64,000 nt of DNA from Phenylobacterium sp. (GTDB lineage: Bacteria > Pseudomonadota > Alphaproteobacteria > Caulobacterales > Caulobacteraceae). The position numbers were made by a program, and so were the translations under genes. The stretch lies in assembly GCF_004297125.1 (NCBI RefSeq), contig NZ_SCVD01000026.1:124001-188000 (forward strand). The letters are read 5' to 3'. How positions within the stretch are numbered: the stretch's first letter is position 1; every line of letters begins with the position of its first letter. The notes under the pieces are model-generated. The model did no database searches. It was not told the origin of the DNA and was given only the letters and a program-made list of their open reading frames with translations. Positions 17,101-25,448 of this stretch are shown in pieces.

Positions 17101-17254
17101 CGTCGAGCTGCCCTGGGAGACCACCCTGACGGCCACGGTCCAGAACCTCTTCGATAAGGACCCGCCGTTCGCCTACAGCCCGTTCAACTATGACTACGAG
17201 CACGGAAGTCCTCTGGGCCGGGTCCTCCAGGTCGCCGTCAGAAAGCGCTTCTGA
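14186..17254 (+). CDS. TonB-dependent outer-membrane receptor
   Basis: 1022 aa from a GTG at 14186 with GGGAGGG upstream. The frame is open from further upstream, but the signal peptide (KQLFFRGASALAVVVCAGLS, cleavage near TAAAQA) begins here. TonB box: VEEVVVTGSYIAG. Plug: LPVSVISAEELSKQGSPTVI, ATVNLRGFGAARTLVLFNGR, KDGAAATYGSDAVGGVVNFI. The barrel ends RKRF, with the usual FDKDPPFAYSPFNYDYEHGS near the C-terminus. It is of the large nutrient-receptor type. The leader contains the inverted repeat at 13847-13953. The truncated LytTR regulator follows directly. Ligand unknown; an acyl or aromatic acid would fit the ligase/SDR neighbours. Confidence 0.9.
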   Translation: MKQLFFRGASALAVVVCAGLSAGTAAAQAAGANAPPEVEEVVVTGSYIAGTPQNSALPVSVISAEELSKQGSPTVIQIIKSLPAAAGSIGEANRLMGATAGIATVNLRGFGAARTLVLFNGRRLAASVSAAAGGAVDVNLLPTAAVGRIEVLKDGAAATYGSDAVGGVVNFITRTDLDGVELNADYSYIKGADGDYNLTAAWGRKFDRGNALLTAGYRRRSELRTTDRDWAILSNAANPFGGWSGSSNPGGYTTGNGGSILPNGSLAQPYAGPINFQDDGCAELGGEIIGGTCRFQFTRFDNLGNDEYHYQVYGELNFDITDSTRFHGEVMWARHDVPEERVSPYQSTVQFPTPIAASGGSPGGGQSPYPATGLNQQSRFFIPFANPGLTALFSAHCTGAPTTPYSATQCANIQNFGVITSQTQWRPGGYGGQPLFEDGADHNHRKADAFRISGGVTGKLPVGGWKYDVAVTYMESEGVNAVPDEVVNRVQRGLRGLGGPNCTTNTPGQNGCLWFNPFSNAVAQDAVYGRPNPFYNAAAVPSNTNTRELYEWMHQYLSATTTSRILVGDAVASGELPVTLPGGPIAVAVGAQWRYDEYKNRADDALSNIEATRCVDDVDDRLPQCTGGVGPFNLSPGVQGYSVDRIVKAVFAEVRIPVLETLTVSGAVRYETYGGAVGSTTNPKADVKWQALPWFAFRGSVGTTFRAPPQTSVQPGFTRSLQQFVDPTTGAALYRAVDTFANPNLDPETATNYSVGGILELGDFTATVDWWNFHFKKELTVETAAAVYSTMFPNATPANWQCANATLASRFSFASGAGTAINPITGTNCHPSNFQGERTNLINGPSVKTSGVDFAATYRLRDLFVSDGDLTLGLDGAYVSKYDRGPLLTLDGITIAPGVDRAGKAELLSAFYSQPHWKANFYVNYNLGRHNFRATLHYVDSMKDLNHDIDTATPGVQPATIKAWTPIDLVYRVELPWETTLTATVQNLFDKDPPFAYSPFNYDYEHGSPLGRVLQVAVRKRF

Positions 17255-17325
17255 GGCCGACCTCCTCCTCGATCGCTCGCCAGCGTCTTCGCCGTCTGCT
17301 GGAACAGCGCAGCGACTGCCTTCTC

Positions 17326-17970
17326 GTGGGCGAGTTTGCGGACGGCGAGGCGATGCAGGCAGGCCTGTCAGATCTCTCGCCCGACGTGGTATTGCTGGAC
17401 ATCGACATGCCCGGTCCGGACGGCTTCTCGTCCTTCGCCCGGCTCGCGAGGCCGCGGCCCCTGGTCTTCGTAACCGCCTTCGCGGAACACGCGGCTCGCG
17501 CCTACGACATCGATGCGGTCGATTATCTCCTGAAGCCTGTGTCGAGCACGAGGCTGGACGAGGCGCTGGCCAGGATTCTGAGGCGGATTCCGCCACCCAG
17601 CCGCGCCGTAGCCACGGGAATTCCGCCTCAGTCCGACGTGCGCTTCGTGGCGCAGGGCCGAATCTACCTCTTGGATGCGACGACGATTTCGAGCATCCAA
17701 GCCATCGGCAACTACATCGAGATCACCACCGAGACCCAGCAGATCAACCTGCGCTCGACGCTCGCCGCCACCTACGAACGCCTCGACGGCGCGGCGTTCG
17801 TCCGGGTGCACAGGTCATGGATCGTCGCCCGCAGAGCCCTGGCGCAGGTCACGTCGTTGCCCGGATCGCGCTACGAGTTCCTGCTGAAGGACAGGCGTCG
17901 GGCGCCGGGTGGGCGAGCGTTCGCAAAAGTCATCACGGCATCGGTGCGTCGGGGGCCTGCTGGCTCCTGA
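17326..17970 (+). CDS. LytTR-type response regulator lacking the N-terminal receiver strand
   Basis: 214 aa from a GTG at 17326. The phospho-acceptor region is DVVLLDIDMPGPDGF, with the later receiver residues FVTAFAEHAARAYDIDAVDY and LLKPV. The LytTR DNA-binding domain follows (IQAIGNYIEITTETQQINLR, FVRVHRSWIVARRAL). Upstream of the GTG the frame still encodes receiver helix 1 (IARQRLRRLLEQRSDCLLVG), but the preceding VDDEP strand with the two acidic metal ligands is absent. The homology begins about 15 bp after the TonB receptor stop. The gene looks truncated at its 5' end by a deletion that reached the receptor. Without the acidic pocket, phosphorylation is doubtful. Confidence 0.65.
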   Translation: MGEFADGEAMQAGLSDLSPDVVLLDIDMPGPDGFSSFARLARPRPLVFVTAFAEHAARAYDIDAVDYLLKPVSSTRLDEALARILRRIPPPSRAVATGIPPQSDVRFVAQGRIYLLDATTISSIQAIGNYIEITTETQQINLRSTLAATYERLDGAAFVRVHRSWIVARRALAQVTSLPGSRYEFLLKDRRRAPGGRAFAKVITASVRRGPAGS

Positions 17971-18007
17971 TTTGATCCGGCTGCGGACGGCGGCCGGCTC
18001 GTCCTCT

Positions 18008-18022
18008 TCAGACTTCGTCTGA
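18008..18022. other. Small hairpin downstream of the LytTR gene
   Basis: TCAGAC-TTC-GTCTGA forms a perfect 6-bp stem with a 3-nt loop, and outer CTTC/GAAG can pair with a 2-nt bulge. There is no T tract, so a terminator role is uncertain. It lies between the LytTR gene and the convergent binding-protein gene. Confidence 0.25.
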
Positions 18023-18141
18023 GAAGTTACGTCTCGGCCCATTCTGCGCTGGAAGACAGCAAGACGATCACGCTCGGCGATGCGCCTTCCGAGGTCTTCG
18101 GCGATCGCTCGGTGCAGCGGTGAAGCCGCTCCAGCGCTCCG

Positions 18142-19137
18142 TCATCTCAGCGCCCGACGCGCCTCATCGTAGACACTGGTGTCGATCAGGCGGGCGAGCT
18201 GCGCGCGTGTGCGGGGCGCGCGTCCGTCCTGCGCAGCCAGCCAAGCCTCCTCCTCGACGAACTTGTCCAGCAGGTTGGGGGTGACTTCGCAGGGAAATCT
18301 GTAATGCCACGATTGGGTCATCAGATCTGCGGAGTAACCATTCAGCGGCCGGATCAGGCTTTGAGCGTGACTCGGGTCTGCAGAGATCGCCCGACAGGCC
18401 TGGAGTAGGTTCTTGACGTAGGCCACGATCGCCGCCCGCTTTTGCGGATTGTCCAGCGCGGCTTGCGTGGTGTGTAGCGAATAGAGCTCGCGGTACGCCT
18501 GGGGCGGGGCGATCAGCACGGCCTCGTCCCCGAGCTTTCGCAGCGCTCGCTCCGAATGCGGCTCCCAGGTTGACATGGCGTCAATGGACCCCGCGATCAG
18601 GGCGTCCTCCGAAGCCTGCGGTGACAGAGTGACGATCGTGACGTCCTTCTCCGTCAGGTTGGCGCGCTGGAGCGCCTTGTGGAGGTAGAAGGCTGCGGAT
18701 GTGCCGGGATAGGCGCCGATCCTCTTGCCCTTCAAATCCGCCTCGGTGGCGATCCCCCTGGAGCGCCGCGCGACGATCCGATAGAGGCCCTCGGTCGCCG
18801 TGAGCAGATAGCGGCCGTCCGGATGCGCGAGCGTTACGCGCAGCAGTTGGGTCTCTGCGTTGCCGGCGAGATCCGCGAGCTTGGTGCTCGGCGGCGCTGA
18901 CTTTGCGCCGGGGGAGACCGCGACGGTCAGGCTGGCCAGCTCCAGATCCCAGAGGTTCGCGACGCCGCCAAGCGCGATTTCGACTTGCCCGCCTGACGCT
19001 TCCGAAGCGAGCACAAGAGGTGCGATTTCCATCACCTTGATGTTGCCGACCACTCGCAGCGGCTCGGCCAAGACCGCCGTCGGAAGGACGATCAGCGCAG
19101 CGACCGCGGAGATGAATTTCCCCGTTCTTCCTCTCAT
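18142..19137 (-). CDS. Periplasmic substrate-binding protein (NMT1/SsuA-like), no ABC partner nearby
   Basis: 331 aa from an ATG at 19137 with GGAGGAGAG upstream. MRGRTGKFISAVAALIVLPT is a signal peptide ending in LAEP. The mature part has the type II binding-protein layout: MEIAPLVLASEASGGQVEIA, LKGKRIGAYPGTSAAFYLHK, ALIAGSIDAMSTWEPHSERA and later QAYRELYSLHTTQAAL. This resembles binding proteins for sulfonates, thiamine precursors or nitrate-type ligands. No permease or ATPase is in the window. It follows the TonB receptor at 19211-22105 with a 73-bp gap and probably shares its transcript. It may capture the ligand after receptor passage or present it to another transporter. Confidence 0.8.
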   Translation of the reverse strand: MRGRTGKFISAVAALIVLPTAVLAEPLRVVGNIKVMEIAPLVLASEASGGQVEIALGGVANLWDLELASLTVAVSPGAKSAPPSTKLADLAGNAETQLLRVTLAHPDGRYLLTATEGLYRIVARRSRGIATEADLKGKRIGAYPGTSAAFYLHKALQRANLTEKDVTIVTLSPQASEDALIAGSIDAMSTWEPHSERALRKLGDEAVLIAPPQAYRELYSLHTTQAALDNPQKRAAIVAYVKNLLQACRAISADPSHAQSLIRPLNGYSADLMTQSWHYRFPCEVTPNLLDKFVEEEAWLAAQDGRAPRTRAQLARLIDTSVYDEARRALR

Positions 19138-19210
19138 TGAGTCTCTCCTCCAGTTTGCCCGAACTGCTGATTGAGCGCTGGCCGGACGATCGGCGCGCCC
19201 AGCCGTCACC

Positions 19211-22105
19211 TCAGAATTGCGTGCGAACGCCGAATTTATAGCTGCGGCCCACCGGCGAGAAATAGAGCCCGTTACCGTTCAGGCGCAGTTCCGGCGGCGG
19301 GTCGGTGTCGAAGACGTTATTGACCCCACCAAACACCTCTAAGCGTTTGGACTCGGGACCGGAGAGGCTGACCCGTGCGCTCAGGTCGAGATAGGTCCGA
19401 GCGGAAACGTGGTTGTAGGTGACGCTATTCGGCAAATAGGGGCTGTAGCCGTCCTGCTCCGGCCCGATCCAATCTGGATTTTGCAGGGCCTTCGGGATGT
19501 GGGCCAGGTGCGCCGTCAGCGAGTACGTGGGCTGGCTATAGGTGATGACCGCATCGGCGCGCCAACGCGGCACGCCCAGGATGTTGGTGACCCCGCCGGA
19601 ATTGCCCGTGAAGTTGGAAAGCTCCTTCTTCGTCCCGTTCGGAAGCAGGGTGGAAAGCGTCTCGACGTAGGAGCCATTCAAGGAAATGCTGACGTCGCCG
19701 CTCATCCATTGCGCGACCTCAGCGAGATCGAGGGCGTAGTTCGCCACGAACTCGTAGCCCCTGGTGTGGAGCTTGTTGATGTTCTGATAGGTCGCGAACA
19801 GCGCCAGGATGCGGTCAGGATTGCCGTTGGCGTCGGCGCCCAGCGTGCAGATCGCCGGGTTGGTTCCCGAGCGGCAGATGCTGATGGCGAGGTTCGCAGC
19901 GGGGATGTCGATCGCCCCGTCAACCGAGATGTCGTAGTAGTCGACCGACAGCTTGAAGTTCGGGAACCAGTCCGGCTGAAGCACCACCCCCGCGGTGAAG
20001 GTGTCCGCTGTTTCCAACTCGAGGTCTGGGTTGCCGCCGCTGAACGTGGGCATCAGGTACTGCACGCCGTACTTCGGATCGGCGAGCGACAGCGTTGTCG
20101 TGCTCTTGTTCGGGTTGAGTTCCAGCGGCGAGGGCGCCCGGATATCGCGCGAGCGGGTGATGCGAAGCATGTACTGGTCGTCTGGCCGGTACACCGCGCC
20201 GACTTTCCAGGTCGTAGCGTTGCCAGACAGGCTGTAGTGCGTGCGTCGCACGGCGCCGTCGACGTCGAGCGACTTGCCCAGGGGCGAGTCCTTGAGGACG
20301 GGCAGGCTGACCTCGAGATAGCCTTCCGTCACCTTCTGGGTGGTCGGCGGCAGGTACGTCCAGGCGACCTGTGAGAACAAGCCAGCCTTGCTGTTCGGGT
20401 CGTTGTCGCCCTCCGAGGCGCTACTGCGGTATTCGACGCCCGCCGCAGCCGAGATCGGGCCAGCCCAGCCTTCGAACAGGGAGCCCCTGATATTGGCGGC
20501 GACGTTGTGATCGGTGAATTTGCGGGTCGAGTAGGCGATCGTATTGATCCAGGCGGCCGCCTCGGGGCTGATCTTGCCAGGCCCCATGATGTTCGCGGGA
20601 ATACAGCCGTTGGTCGGCGCCTTGATCGTCGTCCGGCATATGATCGTGCCGGCCGCTATCCCCGGTATGCCCGCAGGCGCCCGTACGGCGTCGATGGAGT
20701 CCTTGAAGCGCTGTTCGAGCCGCGAGTTGGCATTGCTCTGGCGGCCCGTCGTTCGCCCGAACTGGTAGTAGGCATCCCATTTCCAGTCGCCGCGGAGCTT
20801 GCCATCCAGGCCCGCGAAGGCATGCCAGGTCTCGTTCTTCGACGAATAGACGTTGGGGCCGAGTTCGTAGTTGATGCGGCTCACCGGAAGGAAGGTGGTG
20901 CGCGCGGCGTCCATCATCGCGGCCGTCGCAGGCGTGAGGTAGGCGTTGTCCCGCTGGATCCGCAGCGCGCCGTTCGGGTCGGATCGCGGGTTGGCCCCGG
21001 TCGGCCCGCCCCGGACCTCGGCGTAACCAAGCTCCGCCGAGACCGTGATGGCCTCGGTCAGGTCGTAGTTGACGTGGCTCAGGATAGACCCGTGCTTCGT
21101 GCCCACGACGAACGGTCCCACGGCGCCGTAGTAGCCTGTGATGCTGGGGTCGCCGCCGATCATCAGCGAGCTCGGCTTGGCCCGATTGTAAAGGCCGCCG
21201 AACTGGAAGGGGATGAGGTTGCCGCTGCTGTCGAACTGCATCCCCTGCAGCGGATGCACGATGGTGATCGAGCCGGCCGGGGTGAGCGACGTAACGACGT
21301 TGTCTGCAGCGACATTGGCCGGCAGGCCGTTACTCAGCGCCGGATTGGTGGAGAAGAACGGGTTGGGGATGAAGTCGTGAAGGCGGCGGCTCCAGTCACG
21401 GCTCAACTCGGGGACAGGCCCCTCCTTCGAATACTCGCCGCCGATGACCAGATGTCCGCGTCCGTCGGCGAACGACTTGCCCCCGGCCGCGGCGACATAG
21501 GTGTTCCGGGCGTCGCCATGCTCGCTGACACCGTAGCTCGCTTCGGCCTTGAACCCTTCCAGCCGGGTGTCGGTGATGAGGTTCACCACGCCAGACACAG
21601 CTCCCGCGCCATAGGCGGCAGAGGCGCCTCCGGTGACGACCTCTGATCGCTGGATCAGGATCGATGGGATCGAGTTGAGATCGAATGTGCCGTCGTCCGA
21701 ACTCCCGACATGCCGACGGCCATCGATCAGGGTCAGCGTCCTGATCGCGCCGAGACCCCGCAGGTCCAGGCTGCGGCCCGCGATGTTCGCGCTCGAGCGA
21801 AAGGAATTGGTCGCCGGGCCGACGATCGGGCGGAAGGATGGAATCTGATTGAGCGCATCCCCTACGTTGGTGATGGCAAGGTTCTGAGAGCGCTCCTGGC
21901 CGATCACGCTGACCGGAGTCGGTGAGTTGAAGCTCGTCCGCCCGAGGCGCGAGCCCGTGACGACGACCTCCTCCACGACATCAGTCTTCGGACCCTGATC
22001 ATCGGCGGGTTTCTCTTGCGCCATGGCGGGCGAGGCGCTGACGGCTGCGACCACCGCGAGCACCGCGCTGGAGTTGAAAAGACTCGATAGCCTCCCCGTA
22101 CGCAT
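19211..22105 (-). CDS. TonB-dependent outer-membrane receptor
   Basis: 964 aa. The ATG at 22105 follows AAAGGGGGAA. Signal peptide: MRTGRLSSLFNSSAVLAVVA to ASPAMAQ. TonB box: VVEEVVVTGSRLG. Plug: TPVSVIGQERSQNLAITNVG, SLDLRGLGAIRTLTLIDGRR, VVTGGASAAYGAGAVSGVVN. The barrel ends FGVRTQF. It resembles the receptor at 7883-10699 in plug and C-terminal region (NVFDTDPPPE; VGRSYKFGVR), so they are paralogs with different loops. The orphan binding-protein gene follows. One copy of the proposed IclR-type motif (22350-22367) is 245 bp upstream. Ligand unknown, but location suggests it serves the catabolic island to its right. Confidence 0.9.
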   Translation of the reverse strand: MRTGRLSSLFNSSAVLAVVAAVSASPAMAQEKPADDQGPKTDVVEEVVVTGSRLGRTSFNSPTPVSVIGQERSQNLAITNVGDALNQIPSFRPIVGPATNSFRSSANIAGRSLDLRGLGAIRTLTLIDGRRHVGSSDDGTFDLNSIPSILIQRSEVVTGGASAAYGAGAVSGVVNLITDTRLEGFKAEASYGVSEHGDARNTYVAAAGGKSFADGRGHLVIGGEYSKEGPVPELSRDWSRRLHDFIPNPFFSTNPALSNGLPANVAADNVVTSLTPAGSITIVHPLQGMQFDSSGNLIPFQFGGLYNRAKPSSLMIGGDPSITGYYGAVGPFVVGTKHGSILSHVNYDLTEAITVSAELGYAEVRGGPTGANPRSDPNGALRIQRDNAYLTPATAAMMDAARTTFLPVSRINYELGPNVYSSKNETWHAFAGLDGKLRGDWKWDAYYQFGRTTGRQSNANSRLEQRFKDSIDAVRAPAGIPGIAAGTIICRTTIKAPTNGCIPANIMGPGKISPEAAAWINTIAYSTRKFTDHNVAANIRGSLFEGWAGPISAAAGVEYRSSASEGDNDPNSKAGLFSQVAWTYLPPTTQKVTEGYLEVSLPVLKDSPLGKSLDVDGAVRRTHYSLSGNATTWKVGAVYRPDDQYMLRITRSRDIRAPSPLELNPNKSTTTLSLADPKYGVQYLMPTFSGGNPDLELETADTFTAGVVLQPDWFPNFKLSVDYYDISVDGAIDIPAANLAISICRSGTNPAICTLGADANGNPDRILALFATYQNINKLHTRGYEFVANYALDLAEVAQWMSGDVSISLNGSYVETLSTLLPNGTKKELSNFTGNSGGVTNILGVPRWRADAVITYSQPTYSLTAHLAHIPKALQNPDWIGPEQDGYSPYLPNSVTYNHVSARTYLDLSARVSLSGPESKRLEVFGGVNNVFDTDPPPELRLNGNGLYFSPVGRSYKFGVRTQF

Positions 22106-22349
22106 ACATTTCCCCCTTTTGATTCAAGTTATTTTTGAAAGTCAGACGCGTTGTTGCGCTGTGTACTCGTAAGTTGGCGCCCCGAAGATCGAGACTCTTG
22201 GCGTCGTGACGTGCGCGGCTAAATTGCAACCGCGCCGGTCACTAACCTTCTGGATTTGATTGTTGCTTTGAAAGCCACGCACCCAATGCTTGCCTTGTTG
22301 AGGGCGATCTTCGTGCACTGGGGATGGGGACGAAAGCACCGAGTTGCAG

Positions 22350-22367
22350 CTTTCCGCAGCGCGAAAG
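22350..22367. promoter_or_regulatory. Catabolic-island motif site 1, upstream of the TonB receptor
   Basis: CTTTC-CGCAGCGC-GAAAG, an 18-bp palindrome with perfect 5-bp arms. It matches the layout NTTTC-CGnnnnnC-GAAAN found at six other places in the island. The preceding TTGCAG also resembles TTGCAA before site 2. It lies in the 301-bp interval 22106-22406, which otherwise shows only an AT-rich leader to the receptor. Confidence 0.55.
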
Positions 22368-22406
22368 TCTCGGACGCTCCGGCGCCGACGGACACTCAGC
22401 GATCAA

Positions 22407-23477
22407 TCAGGGTCGCCCCTGATCAACCCGCTTCGATGCGCCTTTGCTTCGCTCATCCAGGTGATGCTTGCGGAGAAAGGCCGAAAGCTGATCGGCGACC
22501 GCGACGTTGTTGAGGTCGGCGAAGGGGATGTGGGTGTTCCCGTGTAGGCCGACTGCGGGCAGGAAGAGGATCTCCGCCTTGCCGCCACGCGCGTTGATCA
22601 GGTCAACGAACTTGCGGGCTTCGCGGGCGTGCTCGGACCACGTCGACGACTTGTCGAGGTTGTCGCCAAACACGAACTGGATCGGAAACCGCGTCAGTTT
22701 CTTGAAGACCTCGGGCTCGACCATGACCGGGCCGAAGCGGTCGGCCGGCTTCGCGCCCGTGAAGTCGGCGGGGAAGACATACCCCGGGTTCTCATAGGCC
22801 ACGATGGCCTTCACATTGTCGCTCTCCAGCGCCGCGAGCATCGCGCGCAGACCGCCGTTGGAATTGGTGACCAGGATCGACGGGCCAATGCGGTCGATGG
22901 CCGCCGCCGCCGCATGGGCTTCCAGCCTGGCGTTCTCGCTGGTGTCGAACTCGTCGTAGCGCGCCCGCGTCGCCTGCTCCCACGCCGCCGCGTCACCAGT
23001 CGGGAACTGCACGCCCGGAAACCACTCGGGATATTTCGCGCCCAGGCGCCAGGCGACGAAGTTCTGCTGATCCTGCCCGATGGACGGCTTGTAGGTGTAG
23101 CTCGCACAACCCCAGTTGCCGCGCCCGACGCGCGGGCCATCCCATAGATAGACCGGGTAGCCGCGCCGCAGGAAGATCGACTGGAAGCCCTCGCCGCCAT
23201 CCCAGCGGTTCTGCCAGACCTTGGCCGAGGAGCTGTGCCACATGAACAGCGACAGGCCGCGCGCACGGGCGGGGACCTGGTATTCCACATAGCCGTGGTC
23301 GCAGGACAGCGTCTTGTCGCCCTCGCGCAGTTGCGCCCCTCCGGCTTCGAACGCGCCCTGTCGCACGATCGGGATCGGCGGCGCGGCGGCGGCCGGGGCC
23401 GCTAGCGACACGGCGAGGAGGACGCAGAGAGCGGCAAGCCCGCACCGTCCGTCGAAACCTATTCCGCCCACCCTCAC
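22407..23477 (-). CDS. Exported alpha/beta hydrolase
   Basis: 356 aa from a GTG at 23477. A signal peptide is visible (CGLAALCVLLAVSLAAPAAA). The nucleophile elbow appears to be SILVTNSNGGLRAM, with Ser in N-S-N-G-G, so the first Gly of the classic GxSxG is replaced. A late His is in LPAVGLHGNTHIPFADLNNV. The segment GLSLFMWHSSSAKVWQNRWD near the oxyanion region and WGCASYTYKPSIGQDQQNFV are characteristic but I do not recognise a named subfamily. It is the last gene of the DUF6282/aldolase/hydrolase row (gaps 2 and 15 bp). A periplasmic esterase or lactonase that prepares the substrate would fit. Confidence 0.75.
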   Translation of the reverse strand: MRVGGIGFDGRCGLAALCVLLAVSLAAPAAAAPPIPIVRQGAFEAGGAQLREGDKTLSCDHGYVEYQVPARARGLSLFMWHSSSAKVWQNRWDGGEGFQSIFLRRGYPVYLWDGPRVGRGNWGCASYTYKPSIGQDQQNFVAWRLGAKYPEWFPGVQFPTGDAAAWEQATRARYDEFDTSENARLEAHAAAAAIDRIGPSILVTNSNGGLRAMLAALESDNVKAIVAYENPGYVFPADFTGAKPADRFGPVMVEPEVFKKLTRFPIQFVFGDNLDKSSTWSEHAREARKFVDLINARGGKAEILFLPAVGLHGNTHIPFADLNNVAVADQLSAFLRKHHLDERSKGASKRVDQGRP

Positions 23478-23492
23478 CTCCCCGTTGGCCGC

Positions 23493-24290
23493 CTAGCCTG
23501 CGCGGGCGGCGGTCATAGCCCTGAACTGCGCAAGCACGGAGGCCGCAGCCTGGCGCATGAAGCCCTGATCCGTGGCCACCATCATCGCAGTCACGCCAAG
23601 GTCGGTCAGCCATTTCGCCTCGTCCGAGTCCAGTGACTGCACGACGGCCGAGATCGCCTTGCCACGCCGGCGGCATGCGTCCGTCACGATCTCGACGGCT
23701 TCCTTCACCGACGGCGCGGGTCGCGTGGCGTTGCTGAGCGACAGCGTGAGATCGCCACGCCCCAGGAAGATCGCATCGATCCCGGGCGTCGCGACGATGT
23801 CGTCGACGACCTCGATCGCCTGCCGATCCTCGATCATCGCCATGACCGTCGTGGTCCGGTCGGCAAAGGCTTGATGGCCGGCGCCGCGGGCGCCGTAGTC
23901 GCCGCCGCGCCCCACCCCGGCCCCCCGGGTCCCGTCCCTGTAGTGCGCCCACGACACCAGTTCGCGCGCCTTCTCCACCGTGTCGATATGCGGTGCGAGG
24001 ACGCCGATGGCGCCATCGTCCAAGGCCGACAGGACACTGGCCGCGTCGTGCCGGGCGATGCGGACGATGCCGGCCGTTCCGACCGCGCGGGCGGCGAGCA
24101 GGCCAAGGTCGAGCGCGCCGCGATCCCACGGCGCATGCTCGGCGTCCAGCACGACGAAGTCATAGCCCAGACCCCCGATGACTTCGGTGTTGTGGGGTCC
24201 GGGCACCTTCATGAAGGTGCCGATCAGCGGCTCGCCCGCGATCAGGCGTTCGCGGAACGCGTATCGGTCGGGACGTGGCGCGGCCGTCAT
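23493..24290 (-). CDS. HpcH/HpaI-family aldolase
   Basis: 265 aa from an ATG at 24290, 2 bp after the stop of the DUF6282 gene. Class II pyruvate aldolase marks are present: LIGTFMKVPGPHNTEVIGGL, DFVVLDAEHAPWD (catalytic region), APHIDTVEKARELVSWAHYR, AMIEDRQAIEVVDDIVATPG with a metal-binding Glu, and DAIFLGRGDLTLSLSNATRP with the second ligand Asp. Such enzymes cleave 4-hydroxy-2-oxo acids to pyruvate and an aldehyde. This fits with the hydratase at 31164 and the aldehyde dehydrogenase at 25449 as successive steps of a meta-type lower pathway. The exact substrate chain cannot be read from the sequence. Confidence 0.88.
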   Translation of the reverse strand: MTAAPRPDRYAFRERLIAGEPLIGTFMKVPGPHNTEVIGGLGYDFVVLDAEHAPWDRGALDLGLLAARAVGTAGIVRIARHDAASVLSALDDGAIGVLAPHIDTVEKARELVSWAHYRDGTRGAGVGRGGDYGARGAGHQAFADRTTTVMAMIEDRQAIEVVDDIVATPGIDAIFLGRGDLTLSLSNATRPAPSVKEAVEIVTDACRRRGKAISAVVQSLDSDEAKWLTDLGVTAMMVATDQGFMRQAAASVLAQFRAMTAARAG

Positions 24291-24292
24291 GG

Positions 24293-25252
24293 TCAGTGCG
24301 TGTGCGGCTCGGCGGGCGCGCCGGGCTCCAGCTTGTCGAGGCCGATCAGCTCGGCCGCGTTCAGCGAGATCATCCGCCGGATGTCGCTGTCCGAATAGCC
24401 GAGGTTCAGACACTGCTCGATCACCGAGCGGAAGCCCTCGACCGGGCGGTCGCGGCCGCGCTGCCCCAGGTCGGAGCCAAGGATGGTGCGCTCGACCGTG
24501 CCGGCCTTGATCAGCGCATCCAGTTCCTCCGGCGGGAAGCGCGGCGGCTTGCCCCGCTCGACGTTGATGAACATGCAGAACGAGTGCTCGATGTACGCCC
24601 CCATCTCCACCAGCGCGCGGATGTCGTCGTAGGTGCAGCCGATCAGGAATGTCGGGTGGTTGACCAGCAGGCGCTTCACACCGCGCCGCTTGGCCTCCTC
24701 GAAGAGCGGGAAGATCTCGGTGATGTGCAGGTGGCCGCCGGACAGCACCACGTCGTGCATGGCGATGTGATCGAGGATCGGCTTCACCGCTTCGATCAGT
24801 TGGCCCTGGCCGTCGAGGACGGTCAGCGGCTCGGGCTCGATCAGCGGCTTGGTGGTGTGCGGGAAGCCCTTGGACTTGGCGTTGGCGTCGATGTGGTTCT
24901 TGGCCGTGAAGGTCGGCATCCACACCAGGCGTGCGCCGAGCGCGATGCCGTGGTCGACCGCGTAGAGGTTGAAGCCGCCGAGTGCGTTGTTCAGCGGGAC
25001 GCCGGACAGCAGCGTGACGCCGAGGTGGCCATAGTGCTTGTTCAGCAATTCCGTGACCGGCGTCGCCGAATAATAGTGGTCCTTGATCAGCATGGCCCGC
25101 ATCCCAGCGCTGGCGGCGTCCTGCAACGCTTCGATGTGATCGAGCTCGCGGGGCATGACCGACGGGCCGCTGTGGCAGTGGAGATCGATGGCGCCCACGA
25201 GCAGCGAGGTGATCCGTTCCTCGCGGGAGATCGTGGGGCTGTCGTTCGGCAT
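24293..25252 (-). CDS. DUF6282-type amidohydrolase-fold protein
   Basis: 319 aa. SLLVGAIDLHCHSGPSVMPR near the N-terminus has the HxH metal motif of the amidohydrolase/PHP-like superfamily (D-x-H-C-H-S-G-P-S is the DUF6282 form). Further candidates for metal or catalytic residues are HDVVLSGGHLHITEIFPLFE (His pair) and ILGSDLGQRGRD (Asp). GYSDSDIRRMISLNAAELIG is the usual amidohydrolase C-terminal helix. A hydrolase acting on a lactone, cyclic amide or related bond is probable. It heads the row with the aldolase and exported hydrolase, divergent from the aldehyde dehydrogenase, with two motif copies in the shared promoter interval. Confidence 0.8.
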   Translation of the reverse strand: MPNDSPTISREERITSLLVGAIDLHCHSGPSVMPRELDHIEALQDAASAGMRAMLIKDHYYSATPVTELLNKHYGHLGVTLLSGVPLNNALGGFNLYAVDHGIALGARLVWMPTFTAKNHIDANAKSKGFPHTTKPLIEPEPLTVLDGQGQLIEAVKPILDHIAMHDVVLSGGHLHITEIFPLFEEAKRRGVKRLLVNHPTFLIGCTYDDIRALVEMGAYIEHSFCMFINVERGKPPRFPPEELDALIKAGTVERTILGSDLGQRGRDRPVEGFRSVIEQCLNLGYSDSDIRRMISLNAAELIGLDKLEPGAPAEPHTH

Positions 25253-25334
25253 GGCACGTGTTCCTGATACTGCGTCTCGGCGAGAGGTCCTTTTATGCCG
25301 CGCTGGGTCGGGGGGCTCCCGCGCCGAATTGCAA

Positions 25335-25369
25335 CTTTCCGTGGAGCGGAAGTTTCCGGCGCGCGGAAA
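25335..25369. promoter_or_regulatory. Catabolic-island motif sites 2a and 2b, shared divergent promoter
   Basis: Site 2a is CTTTC-CGTGGAGC-GGAAG (25335-25352). Site 2b is GTTTC-CGGCGCGC-GGAAA (25352-25369), in which TTTCCG and CGGAAA are perfectly symmetric. They are spaced 17 bp and lie between the DUF6282 start (25252) and the aldehyde dehydrogenase start (25449), where a tandem operator could control both directions. Confidence 0.6.
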
Positions 25370-25448
25370 GGGGAATGGTGGTCTGTTGCGCGCTGCCCCC
25401 GGGGATTGGAAGACAGGCCAGAGTGTCGGAGTGAAGGGGGTCCAACCG

